64,000 nt of DNA from Sphingobium sp. CECT 9361. Its GTDB lineage: Bacteria > Pseudomonadota > Alphaproteobacteria > Sphingomonadales > Sphingomonadaceae. A program made the position numbers and the translations under genes. The stretch is from the NCBI RefSeq assembly GCF_918741285.1, contig NZ_CAKKNC010000019.1, forward strand, positions 1 through 64,000, written 5' to 3'. This document shows, one piece after another, positions 16,255 through 24,739 of this stretch; the stretch's first letter is position 1, and the number at the start of each line of letters is the position of its first letter. The notes below the pieces were generated by a model. It was given only the letters and a program-made list of their open reading frames with translations, made no database searches and was not told the DNA's origin.

Positions 16255-16835
16255 GCGCAATCGCTTGGCCCCTTGCCGCTGCCACCAATTGCTCTGACGC
16301 AAGGGACGGCGCTGCTCCTGCCTATCGCCCAGCGTCTATCAGGATGGGCCATCCGGCATCGATGGGTCGCCACCGCGACCAACCTGTCGCCCAGGCGGTG
16401 CCGCGATCGCACTCGTGCCGCTCTCGGAACGCGCCTATCGCGCCCTTGGCATTGCCCGTGTACCTCTCTCCAGGCGGTGTCGCCACACGTCGGCGGATGA
16501 CCTCCGGCCTCACGCCAATGGGCAGGCGAACACGGATCGCGATGCCTGCGGGTTTCAGACCATCGCCCGGCACCACCGCTCAGGTTGGACGTCCAAGGCG
16601 CCTGATCTCCTGATTGGCCCACCGACCTCCCTTCGCCTTTCCTGTGACACCTGCGGCGAGACGGCGTCGCATCGCAACCCGCTTACGGTCGCCCGTGTTG
16701 CCGCTACGCGGCTGCCCGCGCCAGCTCCCTTACGCGGGTTCCCCTCCGCTTGCGCTCCAGTGCGATGCGACACCGCACGCCGCTCTTTCGGTGTCACCGG
16801 CGGGAAGGCCGTCGGACCAACCAAGGAGCACCGCC
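16255..16835 (+). ncRNA. Long gene-free stretch holding a large imperfect stem-loop before ssb
   Basis: No convincing gene is seen here. Bases 16636-16676 and 16761-16808 form a long imperfect inverted repeat: GGTGTCAC with GTGACACC, GCCGC with GCGGC, and TGCGATGCGAC with GTCGCATCGCA. Nested within it, AACCCGC (16676-16682) pairs with GCGGGTT (16734-16740). The structure ends about 15 bases before the ssb ribosome binding site. It may be a leader RNA or a degenerate mobile sequence. Confidence 0.45.
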
Positions 16836-17156
16836 ATGAACAACGTCAACATCACCGGCCGGGTCGCCAAAGATCCCGAAACCCGCGGCACCGTCACCAC
16901 CCTCATCGTCGCCACCGACCGCGTCAAGCTCAAGGACGGCAAGACCTATGTCGACGAGGCCACCGGCTACACCGCCAAGGAGACCGAGTTTCACAAGGTC
17001 ACCTGCTTCAATGGGCTCGGCAAAGGCGCCGCCACCCGTGAGAAGGGCAACGTCGTCGCGATCACCGGCCGGCTCCACTATTCGAGCTGGGAGGACCGCG
17101 ACGGGGTCACTCGCTATGGCTGCGAAATCATCGCCGACAAGATCGATTTCTTCTGA
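16836..17156 (+). CDS. ssb: Single-stranded DNA-binding protein (SSB-like)
   Basis: AAGGAG precedes ATG 16836. The 106-residue product has an OB-fold SSB pattern: MNNVNITGRVAKDPETRG, then KVTCFNGLGKGAATREKG, VVAITGRLHYSSWEDRDG and YGCEIIADKI. It lacks the acidic C-terminal tail that recruits partners in chromosomal SSB, which is common in plasmid versions. It probably protects transferred single strands on arrival in the recipient. Confidence 0.82.
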   Translation: MNNVNITGRVAKDPETRGTVTTLIVATDRVKLKDGKTYVDEATGYTAKETEFHKVTCFNGLGKGAATREKGNVVAITGRLHYSSWEDRDGVTRYGCEIIADKIDFF

Positions 17157-17162
17157 TCGATC

Positions 17163-17184
17163 GGGCGGCGCTCAGGCGCCGCCC
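17163..17184. terminator. Terminator-like hairpin between convergent genes
   Basis: GGGCGGCGC and GCGCCGCCC form a GC-rich hairpin between the ends of ssb and the leftward gene at 17185. There is no T-run. Confidence 0.5.
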
Positions 17185-17544
17185 CTATCGTCCGACGATC
17201 GGGCGCCGGTACAGCGTGTAGGCACCAGGAAACGCCGCTGTTCCCGCTGCCCACGCGTCCAAAGGTGCGACGGGCAGGCAAAGATGGAGCAGTTCGACCA
17301 GTTCGGTCCATATCGGATCATCTTGGGCAACGAGAAGGCAGCGCTCGCCATCCGCGGCGTCGATCGTAATCGCGACGAAAACCATGTCGTCGTCGCGCTT
17401 CGACACAGCGCTGGTGATGCCGGAGACCGCCGACCAGCCGATGAGGCGCTGCTCGCCTTCAATCACCACCGAGATGCCATCTTCGGAGATCCCGGCGATA
17501 TGCGTCGCGCCGTCCTCCCGATCATCACGCAAGCCTTCTGCCAT
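17185..17544 (-). CDS. Hypothetical protein, 119 residues
   Basis: MAEGLRDDREDG at 17544 is the likely start, one base from the stop of the upstream small gene, although the frame is open further up. The product is an acidic alpha/beta protein (DMVFVAITIDAADGERCLLV). I do not recognise it. Confidence 0.6.
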   Translation of the reverse strand: MAEGLRDDREDGATHIAGISEDGISVVIEGEQRLIGWSAVSGITSAVSKRDDDMVFVAITIDAADGERCLLVAQDDPIWTELVELLHLCLPVAPLDAWAAGTAAFPGAYTLYRRPIVGR

Positions 17545-17545
17545 C

Positions 17546-17719
17546 CTATTTTCCGCCGCTCGAGGGGGACAGCAGGTCCGCAACGCCTTCCGCAAAACCC
17601 TGCGCAAGCACGGCCTCGTCCCGGGTCAGCCGGATCTCACCTGCCAGGCTTTCATCCAACAAGTGCTTGAGCCTCGCTGCGAGCGCGCGCGCCGCCTCGC
17701 GGATCATTTCCTCGTTCAT
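17546..17719 (-). CDS. Small hypothetical protein, 57 residues
   Basis: ATG 17719 is preceded by a GAGGT site. The product is one amphipathic helical region (MIREAARALAARLKHLLDES). It forms a two-gene unit with the gene ending at 17185. Confidence 0.55.
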   Translation of the reverse strand: MNEEMIREAARALAARLKHLLDESLAGEIRLTRDEAVLAQGFAEGVADLLSPSSGGK

Positions 17720-18284
17720 AACTGACCTCGTGGCGCAGCGGTTTCGACAGGTGGTCTGTCCGAACGATCCCGGGCTCGGCGGCCATGGCACTTGTCGCGA
17801 CTCCGACCATAACACAGACAGACCGAGGATTCGCTCGGGCATGCGAGCGGCGGTAACCGTGATCGACACTTTGGTACGAACCGTACCTCGATACGGATAT
17901 GCGACTTCTCACCTGACAGTCCCTTTGGGGGAATGCTCCAGCGTTTCCGACCAGAACAGCTAGAGCCGATTTGCTGTTAACCCGCCCGCAGCGCGGCCGG
18001 GGCAAATCGAATTCTCTCTCTAACATCTCGGTATCAGACAAGCTTCATCGCCATAGTCTGATGAGCCTCTGGCCTTTTGTGCAAGGATGCGCGGTTCCCC
18101 CAATTTTCATGGGCCCGTCACTTTCGCTTCGCTCCGCTTACGGACCCAAGAAAATCGGCTCCCCCACGCCCCGCTGCGCGGCGCGGGGACAAGCCCCGCG
18201 TCCCTGACAAAAGCCCGCCAGCTCATCCGATGTGACTTCATCTTTCATCCAATCCCGGATGAGAGATCGACTTGTTCGGAGGCT
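17720..18284. other. Divergent intergenic region with a palindrome and a dispersed repeat
   Basis: This separates leftward and rightward units. GGTACG-AAC-CGTACC at 17873-17887 is a possible operator. The structured repeat at 18081-18208 is listed separately. No gene is supported. Confidence 0.5.
18081..18208. repeat. Dispersed structured repeat, copy A
   Basis: The element runs from GCAAGGATG to GTCCCTGAC. Its first half is a long stem: CCAATTTTCATGGG pairs with CCCAAGAAAATCGG across a CTTCGCTCCGC-type loop. Its second half is a GC hairpin (CCCCGC…GCGGGG). Two apparent mismatches become G-U pairs if the minus strand is the RNA. It sits 77 bases before the DUF2493 gene. Confidence 0.75.
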
Positions 18285-19262
18285 ATGATGACTTCTTTCA
18301 ACAACTTCGCCGATCTTGCCAGCCACATCGCGGCAGCGCGCGTGAACGAGGATCTGACCGAAACCTACGAGGGCGCGTTCATCGAGCATAGCGAGATGGC
18401 GAAGCTCAGCATCGTCGATGCGCCGGAAGCGCTCGACATGCCCGATCCGGAGCAGGTGCGGGCCGCCGTCGAGATGATGATGCAGACCATGTTCGACGTG
18501 CTGCGCGACACGCGCATGGAGCCGTTTGCGACTGACCTCGTCTGGGGTTTCGCCAACAGCTTCCACGTCGTCGCCAAGCGCATCGAAGGCCGCGAGGACG
18601 ATGCAGCCAAGAAGCTCGGCGAACTCGCCCGCGCCTATGATCCGTCGGAGATCTACGCGACCGAGCTGGAGGACACCCAGCTCCTCTGCCAGACGCTGCA
18701 GGGATGCCGCGAGGCGATGGAGTGCATGCGCGACCATGCCGCCGAAATGTACCGCGTCGAGACCGGCAAGCCCTTCTCGCCGGTGCGTGGCAGCCGGGTG
18801 TCGAGCGCGCTCAACGCCTCTATGATCGACGCCCGCGACTATCTCGCCTCCCGCGCCCGGGAGCGTCGCGAGCAGTTCGCACCCGAGGGTCCCGTCGTCG
18901 CCTTCTCCGGCGGTCAGGCCTGGGAGGATGGCGACCTGCTCTGGAACGGTCTCGACACCATCAAGGCCCGCATCCCCGAGATGATCCTCGCCACCACCGC
19001 ACAGTCGAAAGGTTGCGATGCCGTCGCCCACGCTTGGGCAGCGTCGCGCGGTGTGAAGGTCATCCAGTTCCGCCTCGACCGCAGCCAGGGCAACCGGGCA
19101 GCCTTCGTCCGAAACGACCGCATCCTTGGTCTCAAGCCGGTCGAAGCGGTGATCTGCGAAGGCTCGGGCATCCAGATGAACCTCGCCCAGAAGCTCCGGC
19201 AGGCCGGGGTTCCGCTGCACATCGTCAAGCTCTCGCAGCAGCGGATCGAACGGCGGGCGTGA
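18285..19262 (+). CDS. DUF2493 domain protein
   Basis: ATG 18285 (a second ATG follows at 18288) has CGGAGG upstream. The 325-residue protein is helical and acidic in its first two thirds. The last 110 residues form a Rossmann-like DUF2493 domain: VVAFSGGQAWEDGDLLWNGL, ATTAQSKGCDAVAHAWA, then VKVIQFRLDR. The domain resembles DprA/SMF nucleotide-binding folds and is frequent on sphingomonad and rhizobial plasmids. A strong terminator follows. Confidence 0.78.
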   Translation: MMTSFNNFADLASHIAAARVNEDLTETYEGAFIEHSEMAKLSIVDAPEALDMPDPEQVRAAVEMMMQTMFDVLRDTRMEPFATDLVWGFANSFHVVAKRIEGREDDAAKKLGELARAYDPSEIYATELEDTQLLCQTLQGCREAMECMRDHAAEMYRVETGKPFSPVRGSRVSSALNASMIDARDYLASRARERREQFAPEGPVVAFSGGQAWEDGDLLWNGLDTIKARIPEMILATTAQSKGCDAVAHAWAASRGVKVIQFRLDRSQGNRAAFVRNDRILGLKPVEAVICEGSGIQMNLAQKLRQAGVPLHIVKLSQQRIERRA

Positions 19263-19270
19263 GCCCTTCG

Positions 19271-19309
19271 GAGAGGCTCCGGCTCAGGCCGGGGCCTCTC
19301 TACTTTTCT
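19271..19309 (+). terminator. Rho-independent terminator after the DUF2493 gene
   Basis: GAGAGGC pairs with GCCTCTC and CCGGC with GCCGG around a TCA loop, followed by TACTTTTCTT. It lies nine bases after the stop codon. Confidence 0.75.
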
Positions 19310-19461
19310 TGCGTTGGAAATGCGGCGCTCAGGGGCGTCGAGCCCCATCGCGCCGCGGGGCCTGACCGTTCCGGTCGAGTTCGCACCTCTCGGGTGCGCC
19401 ATCTGTACCGCGCCAAAAAGGGAAGGGGGAGCGGCCAGGCGGTTCAACGAGGGAGGACGAG

Positions 19462-20040
19462 ATGTCCATCGTGTTTCGCATCGCCACCGACGCCGACAAT
19501 CACCAAGGTCCGGTCGCCGTCATCACCGCCCGCCAGCTCGCGGCCTTTCGGGCGTTCCTGCGCGCGGAAAGCATCCGTGCCAACACCGTCCTGCTCGCCC
19601 CGGATGCGGCAGACGACGCGTTCCTGTCCTACAGGTTCGAGGCACGCGTCTGCCCGCTGGCGCTCGCCAGCGTAGCGCGCATCTTCGACTTCGACACCGC
19701 GGTGATCAGCGTACTCGAGGAGGCCCAGTTCCGTGTCCGCCGCGTCAGCGTCTACCGCGACGAGGGCGCCGGCACGATCAACATGCGTGTCGCACTCACT
19801 TCGGATCTCGGCGTCGAACTCGACCTCGCCTCCGGCAACGCGTTCGCGTTGCTCGAAAGCCTCGGCCTCAATCCCGACAGCGTCGGTGAGATGGCCATCG
19901 CCGCGATGCGCAAGCGTCTCGCCAATCCCGCCATAAAACGTCGCATCGCGGCCGAGGGCCTCGCCGATTATGTCGAGCGGCTCGATCGGCTTCTCGCCAC
20001 GGCCGATTCCGACGAAACGTCCCGGCTGGAATGGGCTTAG
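19462..20040 (+). CDS. Hypothetical protein, 192 residues
   Basis: GGGAGGACGAG precedes ATG 19462. The protein reads VFRIATDADNHQGPVAVITA, then alpha/beta sequence and a C-terminal helical basic region (AIAAMRKRLANPAIKRRIA). I do not recognise it. The leader carries the same G-rich tract seen before other genes here. Confidence 0.62.
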   Translation: MSIVFRIATDADNHQGPVAVITARQLAAFRAFLRAESIRANTVLLAPDAADDAFLSYRFEARVCPLALASVARIFDFDTAVISVLEEAQFRVRRVSVYRDEGAGTINMRVALTSDLGVELDLASGNAFALLESLGLNPDSVGEMAIAAMRKRLANPAIKRRIAAEGLADYVERLDRLLATADSDETSRLEWA

Positions 20041-20082
20041 CTTCCCCAATCTTCCCATGATGTCATGCGCCCCGCGTCCGCC

Positions 20083-20215
20083 GCAAGGATGAGCGGTTCC
20101 CCCAATTTTGACCGTCGCCTCGCTACGCTCGCACACGGCAAAATCGGCTCCCCCGCTCCCCGCCGGGCGGCCGCCCGCAAGCGTGCGGTCCTTGCCCCGG
20201 ACGCGCCGCGCATGA
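20083..20215. repeat. Dispersed structured repeat, copy B
   Basis: Same plan as copy A: CCAATTTTGACCGT pairs with ACGGCAAAATCGG, then a GC hairpin. The stem sequence differs from copy A but pairing is kept. Similarity to copy C extends upstream to about 20051 (CTTCCCA-GATGTC). It ends about 34 bases before the start at 20249. Confidence 0.72.
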
Positions 20216-20248
20216 CCCGACACCAGTCCCTTATGAATGGAGGATATA

Positions 20249-20602
20249 ATGACCATCGAATCAACACGCTGCTGCGACGATGTCGCGCTCTGGCCCGACG
20301 GCAGCTGGGCCACTTTGGGCGACATCTCCAACGGCGACTATCATTGGAAAAGCGACGACTACGAGATCATCTCCTACCTCGAAACGGAGCGCCTCACCGC
20401 CCTGGGCGTTTATGAATGACGAGCCTACTGGGATGGGCCTGGCTCCACCGCATTTCGCGCGGCCATCAACCTGCTGAGGGATTCGGTCGAAAGCGGCCGG
20501 ATGCCCTCGGGTGAGAAGTTGACAAGCGACAGTAGCGTGCTCCACCAACGCGCCGCCGAGCATCTCGAAACCCTGCTGCGCCAGAGCCTCGCGGCCGGGT
20601 AA
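20249..20602 (+). pseudogene. Small ORF split by an in-frame TGA
   Basis: ATG 20249 has TGGAGGA upstream and opens MTIESTRCCDDVALWPDG; the frame stops at TGA 20417-20419 after 56 residues. The same frame then runs 60 more protein-like codons (AFRAAINLLRDSVESGRMP; HQRAAEHLETLLRQSLAAG) to TAA 20602. The second part has no good start. The simplest reading is a 117-codon gene with a nonsense change, leaving a 56-residue product; recoding is possible but not shown. Confidence 0.55.
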
Positions 20603-20671
20603 CCACCCCACCCTCAGAGGAATAAAATCTCTCACAGACTTCCCAGGATGTCGTTGAGGGCGACGCCGCGT

Positions 20672-20796
20672 CAAGGATGAGCGGTGCCCCCAATTTTGCC
20701 GTGGCCTCCGCTCCGCTTCGCTCCACTCCAACCACGACAAAATCGGCACCCCCACTCCCCGCTTCGCGGCGCGGGCTGCGCCCGCGTCCCTGACCC
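20672..20796. repeat. Dispersed structured repeat, copy C
   Basis: CCAATTTTGCCGTGG pairs with CCACGACAAAATCGG, then CGCGGCGCGGGC pairs with GCCCGCG. Sequence of the upper stem differs from copies A and B while pairing is kept. It ends 57 bases before the gene at 20853. Confidence 0.75.
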
Positions 20797-20852
20797 GGCG
20801 CCACCCTCAACGACGGCCAATCCTCTGTCATTCAAGACAGCAGGAGGCTCAC

Positions 20853-21077
20853 ATGCAGATCACTTCGACCAACGCCGGATACGACACCGCCGCTTACCTC
20901 GCCGCCGTCGCATGCGCCGAACGCCGCGCACTCCACAGCTTCTTCGACCAGCATGTCATCGAGGACGAGGAAATCGGCTACATCACAATCGACGAAGGCG
21001 ACTATGGCGCACTGCCGGCCCAGCTCATCGACCGGGTGGTCCACACGGTTCCCGGTAAGATGGACGACGAGATCTGA
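20853..21077 (+). CDS. Small acidic hypothetical protein, 74 residues
   Basis: AGGAGG precedes ATG 20853. The product is acidic (VIEDEEIGYITIDEGDYGAL) and ends KMDDEI. I do not recognise it. It follows repeat copy C and is followed by a strong terminator. Confidence 0.65.
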   Translation: MQITSTNAGYDTAAYLAAVACAERRALHSFFDQHVIEDEEIGYITIDEGDYGALPAQLIDRVVHTVPGKMDDEI

Positions 21078-21084
21078 AACGACA

Positions 21085-21115
21085 GGGGAGGGGCCTCGCG
21101 CCTCTCCCCTTTTTT
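21085..21115 (+). terminator. Rho-independent terminator
   Basis: GGGGAGGGGC pairs with GCCTCTCCCC around CTCGC, followed by six T residues. Confidence 0.88.
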
Positions 21116-21128
21116 GCTGCCTGGGACT

Positions 21129-21183
21129 ACGGGCATGAGGGGCATCGAGCCCCTCATGCCCGTGCCGCGACGAACGTCGCGGC
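21129..21183 (-). terminator. Two adjacent perfect inverted repeats between convergent genes
   Basis: ACGGGCATGAGGGGC (21129-21143) and its complement (21149-21163) flank ATCGA; GCCGCGAC and GTCGCGGC (21164-21183) flank GAAC. They lie just past the end of the leftward gene at 21191. They may stop its transcript, though no T-run follows. Confidence 0.5.
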
Positions 21184-21190
21184 GGGACCC

Positions 21191-21409
21191 TCAAGCCGCC
21201 AGTCGCTTCTCGACTTCTTCGATTCCCAGCTTCCTGATCCGCTCGATCAGGCCGCCAAGTCGCTTGGCTTCGAGCGTCAGCAGCCCCGACTTGTCGACGG
21301 TCGCAATCGCCTGCTCTCGCTCTTTCTCCAGTAGCTTCTTTCGACGTTCTTCCAGCTTGCGTGCGTCCTCTTCGAGCGCCGCTCTTTCCTGTTCCAATGT
21401 GCGTGCCAT
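21191..21409 (-). CDS. Small coiled-coil protein, DUF6437/TraC-like
   Basis: The start MARTLEQERAALEEDARKLE at 21409 is chosen over 21427 because it matches the usual opening of such proteins. The 72-residue product is one charged coiled coil followed by LLTLEAKRLGGLIERIRKLG. Similar small proteins sit beside mob/tra genes of Alphaproteobacteria, on the opposite strand from traD, as here. Family name is tentative. Confidence 0.55.
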   Translation of the reverse strand: MARTLEQERAALEEDARKLEERRKKLLEKEREQAIATVDKSGLLTLEAKRLGGLIERIRKLGIEEVEKRLAA

Positions 21410-21427
21410 AGGGGCCTCTTGGTTCAC

Positions 21428-22152
21428 GCTGATCGGGCTATGAACGCTGACACTATAGCCGCTGATCTGGTTGGCCGGAAGATGCAGTTGAGCTTGGCGG
21501 CTCGGCGGTCCTTCGGCCCGCCGACCGGGGCTCTATTCGCTAGGCCGCCGACGCCCCTTCGGGCCGCCGCCGACCAATCTCACGGAGCCAACGCTGGCGC
21601 GTTGTCTCCGCCCGGTGGGGTAACGATCCCCTGCCGTCCGACGGTGGCCAGGGCCACCGTCGATGGGCGCGCTGGGTCTTCGCCCCAAGCGCGCTGGGAT
21701 GGCATCGCTTCGCTCGCATCCTGCCCGGTCGAACCCGGAATCATTCGCCCGCCACCGGCATTCCAACGATGCTGAGGCATCGCCGGTCCTTCGGCCGGTT
21801 CCGCCCGCAGGGCGGCTTTGAGCCCAGCCGGGCCCGGAAACGACCCTCGTCCAGAAACGCCAGCAGACGACCAAGGGTAGAGGATCAATCTCTGAGGATT
21901 GGGAGCACACCTTACGCACTGGCGTGCATATCTTTTCCGCTATTTTACAAATAGTTACCGACTAAATGACCTGTGGCACGTTGTGGGACGCGCTCCGGCG
22001 GGATCGAATATCCTGTAATTCCAAAGGCTTGTGCGTGCCACAAGCGAACACGCGGTTTTGGCCTTCTCGGATTTCTTGCCCCGTGGCCCGGCCCACGCTA
22101 TAAGCAGGCTACTTTTTGAGACCCCGCCAGCCTCCCTGCTAGGAGGCTCGGT
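21428..22152. other. Gene-free 725-bp region, candidate oriT
   Basis: No frame looks coding. The region lies between the small tra-linked gene and the RHH-TraD-TraI genes, the usual place for oriT. It holds GACGGTGGCC (21640-21649) with its complement (21652-21661), an imperfect GCGCGCT-centred repeat near 21666-21695, and a TGTGGCACG / CGTGCCACA pair about 50 bases apart around 21973-22044 that brackets an AT-rich segment. No nick site can be named from sequence alone. Confidence 0.4.
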
Positions 22153-22443
22153 TTGACCACCGCTTTCAAGCATTGCACGGTCCGGCTCGATCGTGAGAAA
22201 TACAATCGCGTCGTCGCCATCGCGGCCGAGCGCGATTGTAGCCCATCCGAACTCATCAGGAGCGCCGTCGACGCCTTCCTGACATCGGATGATCTCATCA
22301 CGGCCAGCCAGCGCCGATTGGCGCGGATCAGCGAGTTCCAGCAACTCGCGCTCGACATCATCATCCGCGAGCAATTCCCCGAGTTTCGCGACCGGATCAT
22401 CGCCGAAACCGACAAGCGCCTGGTGCAATATCATGGCGCGTAA
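22153..22443 (+). CDS. Ribbon-helix-helix DNA-binding protein of the transfer region
   Basis: The 96-residue protein has a CopG-type RHH start: TVRLDREKYNRVVAIAAERD, then SPSELIRSAVDAFL. It overlaps the traD start by 11 bases. Its size and place suggest a relaxosome accessory protein (as TrwA or TraM) that binds oriT and represses its operon. Confidence 0.72.
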   Translation: MTTAFKHCTVRLDREKYNRVVAIAAERDCSPSELIRSAVDAFLTSDDLITASQRRLARISEFQQLALDIIIREQFPEFRDRIIAETDKRLVQYHGA

Positions 22444-24736
22444 GGACATCCGCTCCAACGGGCAGAACATCCCGCTGACCCACCATTCGGCGCGCGGTCA
22501 GGTCCAGCGCAACTCGGGCAATTTCACCCGCGGCAGCCAGCTTCTCACCCATGAGATGCTGATGTGGTTTTCGGGCGCGAAACTGCCCGTCATCGTCTGG
22601 TTCTTCGTCTTCCTGGCGGCGTGGTTCATCATCCTGTCGCTGAAGCTCGACGAGCATGGTTTCCAGCTCGTCTGCATGAAGCTCTACGCGATGCTCTGGG
22701 ACTGGATCGCTCTCGATCCCAACAAGCGCGTCAACGTCACGCTGCCCAGCGGCGAGATCCTTCGGACGATCATGGCCGTCGTCCAGCAGATTCCCGAGGT
22801 CCAGCAGGCCTGGTCCGTCGCCATGCGCGCGTTGCTCGGCGCCTTCCTCGTTTCGGTTTTCCTGACCATCCCGCTGTCGATCTGGTTCGTCGATATCTCC
22901 CAGGGCCGGGGCAGGCGCATCCTGCAGGAACGGCATGAGCGCGGGGCGATGCTGGTGACGCGCGACATCCTCTATTCCGAGGTCAGCCGGCACAATTTCG
23001 CCAAGTATGAAGAGGAAGCCCGCCAGCACTTCCCCGGCATGTCACCGGCCAAGGTTCTGCAACTCCCATTCGCGGAGCGCAAAGCGGCCGGCATCCATCA
23101 TCCCTACTCGCTCGCCGGCATCCCCTATCCGCACCGGATGGAGCAGTCGCACACCATGCTGATCGGGACCACCGGCTCGGGCAAGACCACCGAACTGCGC
23201 AGCCTGGTCCGGCAGATGCGCGACCGCCAGGACACCGCCGTCATCTTCGACCTTACCGGCGCCTATGTCGAAGCCTTCTACGACCCGGCGCGCGACACGA
23301 TCCTCAATCCCATGGACCTGCGATGCCCGGCCTGGTCGATCTTCAACGACTGCACCACCCACAGCGAATTTACTGCCGCGGCCGCTGCCCTGATCCCCTC
23401 CGATGGCGGATCGTCCGAACCCTTCTGGGCGCTCGCCGCGCGGACCCTGTTCATCGAGATGTGCATCCGCCTGCAGGAGCGCGGGCAGACCACCAATCTC
23501 GCACTGTCAGAGAATCTGATGACGGCCGATCTGAAGCGCGTTCACCGCTTCCTCGCCAACACCATCGCCGACCCGCTGACGGCCCCTGAAGCCGCCCGCA
23601 TGGCCGAATCGATCCGCGCCGTTTTCAACACCAACGCACAGGTTCTCCGCTTCCTGCCCGACGACGGCGAACCCTTCTCGATCCGCGACTGGATCACCCG
23701 CGACAAGAAGCCCGGCAGCATCCTGTTCATCACGTCGAATTACGTCGATCTGGCGATGAACCGGGCGCTGCTGACGCTCTGGATGGACCTCTGCATAAAC
23801 CGCCTCATGACCATGCCGCGCACCCGCTCGCTGCGCACCTGGTTCATGTTCGATGAGCTCGGCGCACTCCATAAACTGCCCGCGATCGAGAACGGCCTGC
23901 AGACCGCTCGCGCCTTCGGCGGCGCGATGATCCTTGGAATCCACAGCTTCGAGAAACTGGTCGAGGTTTACGGCGAACAGGGTGCCCGCAATCTCGCGTC
24001 GCTCGCCCGCTCCAAGTTGATCCTCGCGACCGCCGATCTCGACACCGCCGAGCAATGCGCGCGCTATATTGGCAACCGTGAAGTGCGCCAGATGGATGAG
24101 GCGTACAGCTATGGCTACAACAACACCCGCGACGCCTCGACCCTGACCCCGCGCAAGCAGGTCGAGCCCCTCGTTATCGCCGACGACATCACGAACCTGC
24201 CGTCGATGCACGGCTTCGTGAAATTCCCCGATGGCTTCCCTGCGGCCCCCGTTTTGCTCGAATGGAAAGACTATCCCCAGGTCGCCGAGGGTTTCGTTCC
24301 GCGGCCCAATTTGCAGCCCGTCCGGTCCAGGCGCGGAGAGGAGGTCTTTAATGGGGACGGCGGCGAAGCAGGCGGGCGTGATGGCGCACTGCAGATCGTG
24401 GAAGAGGTGGTGGACGCCACCAATATCGCGAAGGAGATGGCGGCGCGGATCCTGTCCGATCCGGTCGAAGAGGAGAATCAGGAGACCGCCCGCAGGGCAT
24501 CCCAGCGCAGTGACACGTCCGACGAACAATCGACCCCGCCCACCCACGCCGCCGACAAGGCGCCGGCCTCGCGCAGCAATGGCGAGGAGCAGACGCCGGC
24601 GCCGCGCGATCGTGATGATCGGCGCGACGGCCGCGACGCCCAGCGCGCGCCCCAGGTCGAGGATCAGACCCTCGTAGAACTGCGCCAGGCCTTCGCCCCC
24701 GGCCGCGACGACGACAGTATGGACATGGGGATCTAG
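22433..24736 (+). CDS. traD: Type IV coupling protein TraD
   Basis: The 767-residue protein starts at ATG 22433 (MARKDIRSNGQ). It has two N-terminal membrane segments (VIVWFFVFLAAWFII; ALLGAFLVSVFLTIPLSI). Walker A is LIGTTGSGKTTELRSL, and the Walker B-like strand is WFMFDELGALHKLP. The C-terminal 120 residues are disordered and highly charged. Coupling proteins pump the relaxase-DNA complex into the mating channel. It is followed three bases later by the relaxase gene. Confidence 0.92.
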   Translation: MARKDIRSNGQNIPLTHHSARGQVQRNSGNFTRGSQLLTHEMLMWFSGAKLPVIVWFFVFLAAWFIILSLKLDEHGFQLVCMKLYAMLWDWIALDPNKRVNVTLPSGEILRTIMAVVQQIPEVQQAWSVAMRALLGAFLVSVFLTIPLSIWFVDISQGRGRRILQERHERGAMLVTRDILYSEVSRHNFAKYEEEARQHFPGMSPAKVLQLPFAERKAAGIHHPYSLAGIPYPHRMEQSHTMLIGTTGSGKTTELRSLVRQMRDRQDTAVIFDLTGAYVEAFYDPARDTILNPMDLRCPAWSIFNDCTTHSEFTAAAAALIPSDGGSSEPFWALAARTLFIEMCIRLQERGQTTNLALSENLMTADLKRVHRFLANTIADPLTAPEAARMAESIRAVFNTNAQVLRFLPDDGEPFSIRDWITRDKKPGSILFITSNYVDLAMNRALLTLWMDLCINRLMTMPRTRSLRTWFMFDELGALHKLPAIENGLQTARAFGGAMILGIHSFEKLVEVYGEQGARNLASLARSKLILATADLDTAEQCARYIGNREVRQMDEAYSYGYNNTRDASTLTPRKQVEPLVIADDITNLPSMHGFVKFPDGFPAAPVLLEWKDYPQVAEGFVPRPNLQPVRSRRGEEVFNGDGGEAGGRDGALQIVEEVVDATNIAKEMAARILSDPVEEENQETARRASQRSDTSDEQSTPPTHAADKAPASRSNGEEQTPAPRDRDDRRDGRDAQRAPQVEDQTLVELRQAFAPGRDDDSMDMGI

Positions 24737-24739
24737 CCC

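Noticed and set aside
16614..16835. N-terminal extension of the ssb frame
   Set aside because: The ATG at 16836 has AAGGAG and begins the SSB domain; upstream codons overlap the stem-loop.
19444..20331. Minus-strand ORF of 295 codons
   Set aside because: It spans the antisense of the gene at 19462 plus repeat copy B; similarity to other minus ORFs comes only from the repeat.
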